This document shows, piece by piece, positions 8,761 through 17,375 of a DNA stretch of 64,000 nt; the stretch's first letter is position 1; each line of letters starts with the position of its first letter. The position numbers and the translations under genes were made by a program. The stretch is taken from positions 62,001 to 126,000 of the forward strand of contig NZ_JAAIJY010000003.1 of NCBI RefSeq assembly GCF_011752065.1. The letters run 5' to 3'. The notes beneath the pieces are model-generated. The model was given only the letters and a program-made list of their open reading frames with translations, did no database searches and was not told the origin of the DNA. Source of the DNA: Actinomyces sp. ZJ308. Its GTDB lineage: Bacteria > Actinomycetota > Actinomycetes > Actinomycetales > Actinomycetaceae.

Positions 8761-10248
8761 TCAGCGCTTCTTGTACAGGGACTTGGTGGCGTAGACCGGC
8801 TCGTTGGTGACCTGGACACCCAGGGCGCGGAAGATGCCCTCGTCCACCGAACCCAGGATCGTCGAGGTGTGCACGTCGCAGCCCCGCAGCGTCTCGAGCT
8901 GGTCGAGGGCCTTGCGGGCGTTGTCGTCCCCGTTGGCGGACACGGCCAGGGCGATGAGTACCTCGTCGGTGTGCAGCCGAGGATTGCGGCTGCCCAGCCC
9001 CTGGGTCTTGAGCCTCTGGATGGGCTCGATCGAGGCCGGGGCCAGCAGGTCGATGCCGTCGTCGATCCCGGCCAGGACCTTGAGGGCGTTGAGCAGCATC
9101 GCCGAGGAGCACCCCAGCAGGGCCGAGGTCTTGCCCGTCACGATGCGTCCGTCGGGCAGCTCGATCGCCGAGGCCGGCTCGCCGGTGGCCGCGGCCACCT
9201 CCAGCGTGGGCGGCACGACGGGGCGGTCCTCCTTGCTGACCCCCACCTTGGCCATGAGCAGCGCGATCCGCTGGGACTGGATGGGGGCGATGGCGTCGCG
9301 CTTCTCGGTCACCAGGGCCCGGTAGTAGCGGCGGATGATCTCCTGGTTGGCGGCCTGCCGGCAGGCCTCGTCGTCGCAGATGCAGTTACCGGCCATGTTG
9401 ACACCCATGTCCGTGGGGGAGGCGTAGGGCGAGGATCCCAGGATCTCCTCGAACAGGCGGGTCAGGACCGGGAAGACCTCGACATCGCGGTTGTAGTTGA
9501 CGGTCTGGACGCCGTGGGCGGCCAGGTGGAAGGGGTCGATCATGTTGACGTCGTCGAGGTCGGCGGTGGCGGCCTCGTAGGCGATGTTGACCGGATGGTC
9601 CAGGGGCAGGTTCCAGATCGGGAAGGTCTCGAACTTCGCGTAGCCCGAGGAGATGCCCCGCTGGTGGTCGTGGTAGATCTGGGACAGGCAGGTCGCCATC
9701 TTGCCGCTGCCCGGGCCGGGGGCGGTGACGACCACCAGGTCCCGGCGGGTCTCGATGTACTCGTTGCGCCCGTAGCCCTCCTCGGAGACGATGCGGGCGA
9801 CGTCGCCGGGGTAGCCGGGGATGGGGAAGTGGCGGTAGACCGTGATGTCCAGCGCCTCCAGCTTGCGCTTGAAGTCGTGGGCCTGGCGGTTGTCCTCGGT
9901 CCACTGGGTCACGACGACGCTGCCCACGTAGAGCCCGTAGCTGCGGAAGGCGTCGATGTGGCGCAGCAGGTCGTCCTCGTAGGAGATGCCCAGGTCCGCG
10001 CGGACCTTGTTGCGGGCGAGGTGCTTGGCGTTGACGGCCATGACGATTTCGACCTCGTCGGCCAGCTCGGCGAGCATGACGATCTTGTTGTCCGGGGTGA
10101 AGCCGGGCAGCACACGCGAGGCGTGCATGTCGTCAATGAGCTTTCCGCCGAACTCCAGATAGAGCTTGCCGCCGAACTGGGCGCGGCGCTCCGCGATGTG
10201 GCTGGACTGCATCCGCAGGTACTTGTCGCGGTCGAATCCGATGCGCAA
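8761..10248 (-). CDS. DUF1846 domain-containing protein
   Basis: The 495-residue protein begins [18 protein letters not shown] and keeps long conserved blocks such as [33 protein letters not shown] and [19 protein letters not shown], characteristic of the DUF1846 family at full length. The GSGK loop suggests nucleotide binding, but no reaction is established. An AAGGAGA ribosome-binding site precedes the ATG at 10248. It is convergent with holA with one base between stops. Confidence 0.9.
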   Translation of the reverse strand: MRIGFDRDKYLRMQSSHIAERRAQFGGKLYLEFGGKLIDDMHASRVLPGFTPDNKIVMLAELADEVEIVMAVNAKHLARNKVRADLGISYEDDLLRHIDAFRSYGLYVGSVVVTQWTEDNRQAHDFKRKLEALDITVYRHFPIPGYPGDVARIVSEEGYGRNEYIETRRDLVVVTAPGPGSGKMATCLSQIYHDHQRGISSGYAKFETFPIWNLPLDHPVNIAYEAATADLDDVNMIDPFHLAAHGVQTVNYNRDVEVFPVLTRLFEEILGSSPYASPTDMGVNMAGNCICDDEACRQAANQEIIRRYYRALVTEKRDAIAPIQSQRIALLMAKVGVSKEDRPVVPPTLEVAAATGEPASAIELPDGRIVTGKTSALLGCSSAMLLNALKVLAGIDDGIDLLAPASIEPIQRLKTQGLGSRNPRLHTDEVLIALAVSANGDDNARKALDQLETLRGCDVHTSTILGSVDEGIFRALGVQVTNEPVYATKSLYKKR

Positions 10249-10336
10249 TGGGCTCTCCTTGAAGCGGTCTGATGGGCGTGATGGGTGATTGCGGGGTGAT
10301 TCTGAGAAGGGGGTGGGGGGCTGGGAAACGGCTCAG

Positions 10337-10374
10337 CAAAAAGGGGGAGGGCGCCTCCCCGGTGGGAGGCGCCC
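10337..10374 (-). terminator. Rho-independent terminator of rpsT
   Basis: Arms 10349-10359 and 10364-10374 (GGGCGCCTCCC and its complement) pair perfectly over a 4-base loop. On the minus strand the stem is followed by TCCCCCTTTTT. The site lies 26 bases after the rpsT stop. Confidence 0.9.
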
Positions 10375-10400
10375 TTCGGATTCTCACTGCTGCGGTGACC

Positions 10401-10661
10401 TCAGATGGAGGCGACGCGCTTGGCGAGCTTGGACTTGCGGTTGGCGGCCTGGTTCTTGTGGATGACGCCCTTGGAGACGGCCTTGTCCAGCTTGCGGGAG
10501 GCGGCCTTGAGGTGCTCGAGCGCGGCGTCCTTGTCACCGGCCTCAACGGCCTCGCGCACGCGGCGCACGTAGGTCTTGAGCTCGGACTTGACGGACTTGT
10601 TGCGCAGGCGGGCCTTCTCGTTGGTCTTGATGCGCTTGATCTGGGACTTGATGTTCGCCAC
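10401..10661 (-). CDS. rpsT: 30S ribosomal protein S20
   Basis: The 86-residue basic protein matches S20 throughout: [20 protein letters not shown], then [19 protein letters not shown] and a KSKLAKRV end. It binds 16S rRNA in the small subunit. The start is a GTG at 10661, preceded by GAGAAAG on the minus strand; upstream frame extension is not conserved. It is a single-gene unit closed by a clear terminator. Confidence 0.95.
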   Translation of the reverse strand: MANIKSQIKRIKTNEKARLRNKSVKSELKTYVRRVREAVEAGDKDAALEHLKAASRKLDKAVSKGVIHKNQAANRKSKLAKRVASI

Positions 10662-10889
10662 GGTGAAACTTTCTCGCGTCTGATTGGTCGATGGCCGGAG
10701 AGAGGGTTCGCGCCACGGGCTGACATGAGGTGGTGGGGCACCTGGCTGGACCCGGTCGCCGGACCCCGCAGCCGGCCAGGCCAGAGGTCCAGTAGGCGAC
10801 TGTATCATTCGGGATCGCCGCGTCCCCAGGAGCGAACCGGTGGTCGGGCGTGAGGTGCATCGCCCCCCGGATCCGGGCGGTCCGGGTGC

Positions 10890-11561
10890 TCAGGCGTGGT
10901 GGCGGCGCAGGGCGACGACGACGCCGTCGAAGACCTCCCGGCTCATCGTGGCCCCCTCGCGGCGCACCGCGGCGGGCTCCACCAGGAGCAGCCGGTCAAG
11001 GCGCACCTCGCTGGGGCGACCCTGACGGTCCCAGCCGCCGGTGCCGACGTCGTGCCAGAAACGGCCCCAGCGCGCCTCCTGGGCGGCGTCGCGGTCATGG
11101 TCCTTGCTGGTCATCTGCGCCACGACGAGGCGGGTCTCGTGGCGCGCCAGGACCAGCACCGGCCGGTCCTTACCCTGGGCCGGGTCCTCCTCGAAGGGGA
11201 CCCAGGTCCACACCACCTCTCCGGGGTCGGCGTCGCCGTCGGGGTCGGGGGAGTAGCTGAAGGCGGGCAGCCCCAGGACGGCGACGTCGTAGACGCCGAC
11301 GTCCTGGGGTGATGATGATCCTGCTGCTGGTGCCGTTGCGGCAGAGCCGGCTCGCTGGGAGTCGGGACGCGACCCAGGAGAGGCTGACGCAGGAGATGGC
11401 GACGGCTTCGATGTCCCGGTGCGGACGGGGTCAGCGGATCCGGTCGCCGCGCTCTCCGACGTCCCCTGCGAGGCTGAGGGTTTCTGGGTGAGTGCGTCGC
11501 TGACGGCGTCGGAGGCGGCGCGTCCGAGCAGGGTGAGGATCCGGTTGAGAATGCTGGCCAT
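10890..11561 (-). CDS. PemK/MazF-fold protein with long N-terminal linker
   Basis: From ATG 11561 the 223-residue protein starts MASILNRILTLLGR, passes through a Ser/Ala/Pro-rich linker (about residues 25-90) and ends in a PemK-like domain (VWTWVPFEEDPAQGKDRPVL, ARHETRLVVAQMTSKDHDRD, SEVRLDRLLLV). Actinobacteria carry a family of such long, solitary PemK-like proteins. No antitoxin gene adjoins, so a classical toxin role is uncertain. An upstream in-frame GTG would extend through a strong hairpin and is less likely. Confidence 0.75.
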   Translation of the reverse strand: MASILNRILTLLGRAASDAVSDALTQKPSASQGTSESAATGSADPVRTGTSKPSPSPASASPGSRPDSQRAGSAATAPAAGSSSPQDVGVYDVAVLGLPAFSYSPDPDGDADPGEVVWTWVPFEEDPAQGKDRPVLVLARHETRLVVAQMTSKDHDRDAAQEARWGRFWHDVGTGGWDRQGRPSEVRLDRLLLVEPAAVRREGATMSREVFDGVVVALRRHHA

Positions 11562-11607
11562 GGGCGCCACCCTACCGCCGGGCCCACGTGCCGCGACGTA
11601 GACGGCT

Positions 11608-11643
11608 CGGCGGTCCCTCCCCGGTGCTGGGGAGGGACCGCCG
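11608..11643 (-). terminator. Strong hairpin downstream of the surface-protein locus
   Basis: A 15-bp perfect stem (11608-11622 with 11629-11643) closes a 6-base loop about 50 bases after the end of the truncated surface protein and just before the PemK-like gene. No T tract is present. Confidence 0.6.
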
Positions 11644-11691
11644 GTCATGCAGCAGGGTGCCGCTGGAAGCTGGACGGTGCGCCCGAGCGTC

Positions 11692-12129
11692 CTAGTTCTT
11701 GGCGCGCGTCACGATGGTGCAGGTCGAGTAGGTTCCGGCCTCGATGCCGGCTCCGCTGTCGGCGACGTCGACCGCGGTGGTCAGGCCCTTGGAGGGGTCC
11801 TTGGGGTCGCAGGTGCTCAGCGCCTTCCACCCCTCCTCGGTGATCGTGTCGGCGTTGACCGTGTAGGTGTTCCAGAACGTCATGGTGGTTGACGACCCGG
11901 CAGGCAGAGTGTCTTCCGTCGGCAGTGACACGGAGCCGTCCGGCTGGATGGCGTAGTCATCCAGGGTGATCCACCAGGGGCCGCCGCTGCCCCACACGCT
12001 CTTCAGCGTCACGCCGGCGGGCACCTGAGGCCGCAGGGCGATGTTGGAGGTGCGCCCGTCGGCGTCGGTGGTGTTGGTGAAGGTGACGGTGTAGCCGACC
12101 TCGACCTCGTAGGTGCCGGTCGGGGCGGC
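11692..12129 (-). pseudogene. C-terminal part of the surface protein, cut off by an in-frame amber codon
   Basis: Directly after the TAG at 12132-12130 the same frame stays open for 145 more codons (AAPTGTYEVEVGYTVTFTN onward) and ends at 11692. The segment looks like an extracellular beta domain of the DUF11 kind: VGYTVTFTNTTDADG, VPAGVTLKSVW, LPAGSSTTMTFWN. The frame is clean and has coding character but lacks a good start of its own; the first GTG is at 12024. It is best read as the severed or read-through end of the preceding protein. Confidence 0.7.
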
Positions 12130-13224
12130 CTAAATGCTGCCCTGGGAGCCCTGAACGGCTACCTTGCCCACCGGGCGGTCATCGACGTAGTCGCTGGAGA
12201 AGGTCTGGCCGCCGGCAGCGAGCTCCGCCTTCACCGTATTGCGCCCGACGACGCCGGTCAGGTCCACCTGGCAGGTGACCTCCTTGCCTTCGGGCACCTT
12301 CGCCTTGTCGCTGGAGACCTTGAGACTCTCGGCCGGCCCCTGGGCGGAGACGACCTCGCCGCCGAAGGCGGTCAGGTCGCAGGTCAGGGAGGTCACCTGG
12401 GCCTGTCCCCTGGAGCGTCCCGTGGAGACGGTGAAGTCGGACAGGGGCGTGGTGGAGTCGTTCCTCGCCCTCATGGTGAAGCGCCCGGCGTCCCTGGCGG
12501 CGCCGTCGACCTTGACCGCCTCAGTGGTGACGGTGGCGTGGGTGGCACTGGCGGCCGGCTTGTGCGCCGTGGCCGTGGGGGTGAGAACCAGGCTGCCCGT
12601 GGAGGTCGTGATCGTGGGACTGATGCTGTAGCTGCGCGCGTCCGCTCCGGGTGCCACTGTCGTCGTCCCGAGGTCCAGGTCGAGGTAGGAGCTCTGGTCC
12701 CAGGCGGCGTTGAAGTTGACCTCGTAGGTCAGGCTCAGGTGCTCGGGGGTGCAGCTGACGGCCTTGACCGAGCCGGCGCTGTCCCCATGCTGGTTGTAGT
12801 ACAGGTGGTCGAAGAACCCCAGGCCGGAGTCGGCCAGCTTGGTTGCGGGCTCGCCCTGACCCTTGTTGATGTAGAAGGTGCTTGTTCCGGCGACCCTGTC
12901 CCCGTCCGGTGAGGGGCAGGACCAGGTCCACTGACCCGGTGCGGAGTCCGCCTCGATGGTGACGGTGGTGGAGCTGTTCGGGGCGATGGCGGAGGGGACG
13001 CGGACTCCCCAGCTCAGGCAGCCATCGGCGTTGTCGGAGCCGTGACAACCGGTACCCGCGGTGTTGTATCGCCCTTCGACGGTGATGGAGCCGCTATCGG
13101 CCGCGGGGGAGGGGGCTGCGCTCGCTGGAGCGGCGACGGCGCCGGCGACGAGCAGGGGAAGCGCCATGGCCACGCCCAGAAGGCGCCGCCAGGGCCGAGT
13201 GGGTTGAGAAGGTGGGGTGCGCAT
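12130..13224 (-). CDS. Secreted surface protein, truncated by TAG
   Basis: From ATG 13224 the 364-residue protein has a twin-basic signal peptide (RPWRRLLGVAMALPLLVAGAVAAPASAAP, cleaved near residue 37), then a domain with SITVEGRYNTAGTGC, LSWGVRVPSAI, TVTIEADSAPGQWTW and FFDHLYYNQHGDSAG, and a second beta-rich region. It ends at a TAG with the frame continuing beyond. It is a paralog of the protein at 13418-14080. No LPXTG or membrane anchor is present. A GAGAAAGG ribosome-binding site supports the start. The function is unknown; four cysteines in the first domain suggest disulfides in the exported form. Confidence 0.8.
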   Translation of the reverse strand: MRTPPSQPTRPWRRLLGVAMALPLLVAGAVAAPASAAPSPAADSGSITVEGRYNTAGTGCHGSDNADGCLSWGVRVPSAIAPNSSTTVTIEADSAPGQWTWSCPSPDGDRVAGTSTFYINKGQGEPATKLADSGLGFFDHLYYNQHGDSAGSVKAVSCTPEHLSLTYEVNFNAAWDQSSYLDLDLGTTTVAPGADARSYSISPTITTSTGSLVLTPTATAHKPAASATHATVTTEAVKVDGAARDAGRFTMRARNDSTTPLSDFTVSTGRSRGQAQVTSLTCDLTAFGGEVVSAQGPAESLKVSSDKAKVPEGKEVTCQVDLTGVVGRNTVKAELAAGGQTFSSDYVDDRPVGKVAVQGSQGSI

Positions 13225-13273
13225 GAGCACGCCTTTCTCCGAGGTGATCGGGATGGGAACCAATTGCCTCATT

Positions 13274-13302
13274 AATATATCGCCGGGCAGGACATCATTG
13301 AA
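13274..13302 (-). promoter_or_regulatory. Promoter of the surface-protein gene
   Basis: On the minus strand TTCAAT (13302-13297) and TATATT (13279-13274) are 17 bases apart, 50 bases before the ATG at 13224. The paralog upstream has the same TATATT element. Confidence 0.55.
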
Positions 13303-13353
13303 TGGTTGAGGTACCCATTCACGTGAGACGTCTTCATCGACTAAGAATGGTCC

Positions 13354-13401
13354 AGACGTAGGTCGGGTACACGAATGTCTTCGTGTACCCGACCTACGTC
13401 T
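13354..13401. terminator. 22-bp perfect palindromic hairpin
   Basis: Arms 13354-13375 and 13380-13401 are perfectly complementary around a 4-base loop (TGTC). It lies just past the stop of the 13418-14080 gene and before the promoter of the next, so it probably ends transcription of the first paralog. It has no T tract and is unusually long and perfect. Confidence 0.7.
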
Positions 13402-13417
13402 CTGTGGTCTCAGTGCT

Positions 13418-14080
13418 TCAGTTGGGTGCTGCGTTCTCGGCAGGCTTCTGCACGGTTGCCGTGATCTTCTGAGGGGTGTTGTCTGCGGAGGTCGTGACGG
13501 TTGGTGAGAAGGAGTAGGTGTGTTCGGCGGATCCCGGAGTCACCGTGGTCGTCCCCAGGCTCAGGTCGAGGTATGAGCCCTCGGAGCGCACCAGGTAATC
13601 GATCGTGTAGGTGATGCTCAGGTGCTCCGGGGTGCACGTGATGGCGTCGACCTGTCCGGCACTGTCTCCGTACATTCCGTAATAGAGGTGCGCGAAGTAT
13701 CTGAGATCGGACTCGCTCAGCTTCTTGTTCTCACCCGCGATCGGGGCGTCGTAGAACGACGCCGTACCGGCGACCCGATCGCTCGCGAGGCAGTTCCATA
13801 CCCACTGACCGGGAACGGAGTCGGCCTCGATGGTGACGGTGAGATCCTTCTTCGGTGTGATGGTGGACGGAATGCGCAGGCCCCAGCTGAGGCAGTCGGT
13901 GCTGGTGCCCGAGCCCTGGCATCCGGCGCCGTTCGAGTTGTAGATCCCGGAGGCGATGATGCTGTCGGAGGCGGGGGCGGCCTGTGCCGGCGATGCCAGG
14001 AGGCCGGCGACGAGCAGAGGAAGGACGGCGGCGACGCCGGCAAGGCGTCGCCAGGATGGAGCTGGGTGTCGTAAATGCAT
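13418..14080 (-). CDS. Secreted protein, short paralog of the 12130-13224 protein
   Basis: The 220-residue protein has a signal peptide (HPAPSWRRLAGVAAVLPLL then ASPAQAAP) and one domain closely matching the first domain of its neighbour: SGIYNSNGAGC, DCLSWGLRIPSTI, TVTIEADSVPGQWVW, YFAHLYYGMYGDSAG, TCTPEHLSITY and SYLDLSLGTTTVTPG. It lacks the second region of the longer paralog. The four cysteines are conserved between the two, which suggests a disulfide-stabilised exported domain. ATG 14080 follows AAAGAGGT. The family is not recognised. Confidence 0.8.
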   Translation of the reverse strand: MHLRHPAPSWRRLAGVAAVLPLLVAGLLASPAQAAPASDSIIASGIYNSNGAGCQGSGTSTDCLSWGLRIPSTITPKKDLTVTIEADSVPGQWVWNCLASDRVAGTASFYDAPIAGENKKLSESDLRYFAHLYYGMYGDSAGQVDAITCTPEHLSITYTIDYLVRSEGSYLDLSLGTTTVTPGSAEHTYSFSPTVTTSADNTPQKITATVQKPAENAAPN

Positions 14081-14128
14081 GAGCAACCTCTTTTCCGGAG
14101 TAGTCAGGACGGAAATGACTACCCGGTC

Positions 14129-14157
14129 AATATAGCGTGGTGCACGTCACTCGTAAA
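14129..14157 (-). promoter_or_regulatory. Promoter of the short secreted protein
   Basis: TTTACG (14157-14152) and TATATT (14134-14129) on the minus strand are 17 bases apart and about 50 bases before the ATG, the same geometry as the paralog's promoter. Confidence 0.5.
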
Positions 14158-14200
14158 GAGGTTGTGGCCTCCTGTCGTCACGCAGCGGACCGATACCGGT

Positions 14201-15076
14201 TCAGCGCTGGCGCGTGGCCTCCTTCATGGCGGCGGTGAAGGCGACGAGCTCGCTGCGCAGCGCTCCGAGTGCGTAGTGGCGGCGCTCCTCACCACCCTGA
14301 CCACTGTTCTCAACGGAGGTGGCGGCCACGATCTCGGGGGCGTAGCGCTCGACGATCTTGACCGTGGCCGAGCCGCTGATCGCGCCGTCGGCCCCGGCGG
14401 CGATCGCCTCGGCGACCTGCTCGGGCGTCGAGATGCCGAAGCCCAGCATGACGGGGGCGGCGGCGTCGGCACGCAGGCGCTCCACCGACTCGGCGAGCCC
14501 CACGGTGGACGAGGCCCTCTCGGTACCCGTCACACCCACCCGGGAGACGGCGTAGACATAACCGCGTGAGGCGGCCGCCACCGCGTCCAGGGTCTCGGCG
14601 GCGGCCGACGGCGGCGCGATGTAAACGGCGTCGACACCGGCGGCCTCGGCAGCCCGGCTGAAGGCGGCCGACTCGCGAATCGGGACGTCGGGCAGCAGCA
14701 CCGAGTCGATGCCGGCCTGGGCGCACTGCGCGTAGAAGCGCTCCAGACCCATCGCGAAGGGCACGTTGCCGTAGATGAGCATGCCGATGGGCAGCTGCGG
14801 GTGGCGTCGGCGCACCCGCTCAACCACCTCCAGGCAGTCACCGAAGCCCGCCCCCGCGGCCAGGGCCCGCACGTGGGCCCTCTGGATCGTGGGCCCGTCG
14901 GCGACCGGGTCGGTGAAGGGCACGCCCAGCTCGAGGGCATCGGCCCCGCCGGCGATGAGGGCCTCGATGACGGCCTCGCTGGTGGCCGGGTCCGGGTCGC
15001 CGACCATGACGAAGGGGACGAAGGCGCCCTCGCCGCGCTCCCTGAGGGCGGCGAACATCGCGGGATAGCGGCTCAT
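14201..15076 (-). CDS. trpA: Tryptophan synthase alpha chain
   Basis: The 291-residue protein has the alpha-chain signatures: FVMVGDPDP, ELGVPFTDPVADGPTIQRA with the catalytic Glu and Asp, MLIYGNVPF, LLPDVPIRES and GFGISTPEQV. It cleaves indole-3-glycerol phosphate to indole, which tunnels to TrpB. It is the last gene of the trp operon and starts one base after the trpCB stop codon, so it is probably translationally coupled. Confidence 0.97.
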   Translation of the reverse strand: MSRYPAMFAALRERGEGAFVPFVMVGDPDPATSEAVIEALIAGGADALELGVPFTDPVADGPTIQRAHVRALAAGAGFGDCLEVVERVRRRHPQLPIGMLIYGNVPFAMGLERFYAQCAQAGIDSVLLPDVPIRESAAFSRAAEAAGVDAVYIAPPSAAAETLDAVAAASRGYVYAVSRVGVTGTERASSTVGLAESVERLRADAAAPVMLGFGISTPEQVAEAIAAGADGAISGSATVKIVERYAPEIVAATSVENSGQGGEERRHYALGALRSELVAFTAAMKEATRQR

Positions 15077-15077
15077 C

Positions 15078-17366
15078 TCAGAACTCCTCGTCCGGGCCGG
15101 TGCTCATGGCGGTACTCAGGCCGGCGTACTCGGTGCGCTTACCCATCTGCTCGACCATGCGCGAGGCCCGGGCCACGGCGCCGTCGGTGGAGAAGGACCC
15201 GCCCAGCCGCGCCCGCACCTGGTCGAGGTCCTTGTCCCCACGACCGGACAGGCACACCAGCAGGATCGGGGGCTCGTCGCCGTCGGGGACCGCACGGGCC
15301 ATGGCCAGGGCCTGGGCCAGGGCGTGAGCGGACTCCACTGCCGGAATGATCCCCTCGTGGCGCGACAGCAGCCGGAAGGCCTCGATCGCCTCGTCGTCGC
15401 TGATGCCCACGTAGCGGGCCCGGCCCGTGTCCGACAGCCACGCGTGCTCGGGCCCCACACCGGGATAGTCCAGGCCCGCCGACACGGAGAAGGACTCCTC
15501 GACCTGTCCCTCGGAGGTGCGCATGAGGTAGCTGCGCGCCCCGTGGAGGATCCCCACCAGGCCCTTGTTGATGGGGGCGCCGTTGCGGGGCGTGTCCAGT
15601 CCCTCGCCTGCGGGCTCCACACCGATGAGCTCGACGTCGGGATCGTCGATGAACTCGGCGAACATGCCGATCGCGTTGGAGCCCCCGCCCACGCAGGCGA
15701 TGACCGAGTCCGGCAGGCGCCCCGTCAGGCCCAGGACCTGGGCACGGGCCTCCCGGGAGATGACCCGGTGGTACTCGCGCACGATCGTGGGGAAGGGGTG
15801 GGGGCCGGCGGCCGTGCCCAGCAGGTAGTGGGTGTCGGCGAAGGAGGCCGTCCAGTCGCGCAGCGCCTCGTTGACGGCGTCCTTGAGCGTCCCGGCGCCA
15901 CTGTTCACCGGTACCACCGTGGCGCCCATGAGCTCCATGCGCTCGACGTTAGGGGCCTGGCGCACGACGTCGGTGGCCCCCATGTAGATGGTGCAGTCAA
16001 GTCCCAGCAGGGCGCAGACCATGGCCGTGGCCGTCCCGTGCTGGCCGGCACCGGTCTCGGCGATGATGCGCTGCTTGCCCATCCGCCTGGCCAGCAGCGC
16101 CTGGCCCAGGACCTGGTTGCCCTTGTGGGCGCCGCCGTGGACCAGGTCCTCGCGCTTGAGCAGGATGCGGGCGTTGCCCTCCAGGGGCAGGTTGCGCAGC
16201 TCGGTGACCGCCGTGGGCCGTCCCAGGTAGCGGGTCATGAGCGTGTCCAGCTCGGCGGCGAAGGCGGGGTCCGCCTGGGCGTCGATGAAGGCGTCCTCGA
16301 GCTGGTCCAGGGCCGGGATGAGCAGCTCGGGCACGAACTGCCCGCCGTAGGGGCCGAAGAAGGCGGGCAGGCGCGGGTGGTGCCCCGCCCGCTCGCCCAC
16401 GTCCTGGCCCGACGGCGACGCCTCCTCACTCCGCGCGCTCTGCGCCCGTCCCTCGGCCGGCTGGGGCAGCGGGACCGCGGTGGCCAGGTCCCGGGCGGCC
16501 CCGGCAGGATCCTCGGCCCCGGACAGGGACGAGCCCACCAGGAGGGCGTCCACCAGGCCCGACAGTCGCCGCACGTCGTCGGGCGCGCCGACCCCCGACT
16601 CACCGACGAGGACCACCCCGGCCGGGGCCAGTGGGGCCAGTTCCTCGGTGCGAGCCAGGTCCGTGTCCAGAGTGCGCAGGTCCCGGTTGTTGATGCCGAT
16701 GACCTCGGCGCCCAGCGTCGCCGCCCGGTGCATCTCCTCGGGGGTGGAGACCTCCGTGAGCACCTCCATGCCCAGGTGGTGGGCCAGGTCGGCCAGCTCG
16801 CGGTAGACGTCGTCGGGCACCACCGAGAGCATGAGCAGGACCGCGTCCGCCCCCAGGCTCCGCGCCGCCAGCACCTGGACCTCATCGACGATGAAGTCCT
16901 TGCACAGGACGGGTACGTCCACCACCTCGCGCACGGCCGCCAGGTCGTCGAAGGAGCCGTTGAAGCGGTCGGGCTCGGTGAGTACCGAGACCGCAGCGGC
17001 GTGGGGCGCGTACTGCGCGGCCAGCGAGGCCGGGTCGTAGTCGGAGCGGATGGTGCCGCGCGAGGGCGAGGCCGCCTTGCACTCCATGATGAGGGCCGGC
17101 TGCGGGCTGGGGGCCCGGCCGCTGCGGGTGCGCAGGGCGGCGGCGAAGGAGCGCTGCGAGCGCTCCAGCTCCTCAGCGCTCAGGTGCCCGAAGCGGGCGC
17201 GCAGCTCGTCGATGCGCTCACGGCGCGCCTGGACGATCGAGTCCAGGACCGTGCCCGTGGCGATGAGCCGTGCCTCGACCGGCTCGCGGTGCGCGCGCTC
17301 GGGGCCCGGGGTGCCGGGAGCTGCGGGATCCGCTAAGGGACTGGGGGCGGTGTCGGGGGTGGTCAT
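15078..17366 (-). CDS. trpCB: TrpC-TrpB fusion: indole-3-glycerol phosphate synthase / tryptophan synthase beta
   Basis: One 762-residue frame joins two enzymes. Residues 35-300 are TrpC ([54 protein letters not shown]). A 35-residue charged linker follows. Residues 335-745 are TrpB ([29 protein letters not shown] with the PLP lysine, [35 protein letters not shown]). Making IGP and consuming indole in one chain skips the TrpA step that lies between, so TrpA must dock onto the TrpB part. No trpF is present; in many Actinobacteria PriA supplies that activity from the his pathway. Confidence 0.95.
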   Translation of the reverse strand: MTTPDTAPSPLADPAAPGTPGPERAHREPVEARLIATGTVLDSIVQARRERIDELRARFGHLSAEELERSQRSFAAALRTRSGRAPSPQPALIMECKAASPSRGTIRSDYDPASLAAQYAPHAAAVSVLTEPDRFNGSFDDLAAVREVVDVPVLCKDFIVDEVQVLAARSLGADAVLLMLSVVPDDVYRELADLAHHLGMEVLTEVSTPEEMHRAATLGAEVIGINNRDLRTLDTDLARTEELAPLAPAGVVLVGESGVGAPDDVRRLSGLVDALLVGSSLSGAEDPAGAARDLATAVPLPQPAEGRAQSARSEEASPSGQDVGERAGHHPRLPAFFGPYGGQFVPELLIPALDQLEDAFIDAQADPAFAAELDTLMTRYLGRPTAVTELRNLPLEGNARILLKREDLVHGGAHKGNQVLGQALLARRMGKQRIIAETGAGQHGTATAMVCALLGLDCTIYMGATDVVRQAPNVERMELMGATVVPVNSGAGTLKDAVNEALRDWTASFADTHYLLGTAAGPHPFPTIVREYHRVISREARAQVLGLTGRLPDSVIACVGGGSNAIGMFAEFIDDPDVELIGVEPAGEGLDTPRNGAPINKGLVGILHGARSYLMRTSEGQVEESFSVSAGLDYPGVGPEHAWLSDTGRARYVGISDDEAIEAFRLLSRHEGIIPAVESAHALAQALAMARAVPDGDEPPILLVCLSGRGDKDLDQVRARLGGSFSTDGAVARASRMVEQMGKRTEYAGLSTAMSTGPDEEF

Positions 17367-17375
17367 GGTCTCTCC

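Noticed and set aside
15324-17336. A 670-codon plus-strand frame opposite trpCB
   Set aside because: Antisense shadow of a recognised fusion enzyme with no family features.
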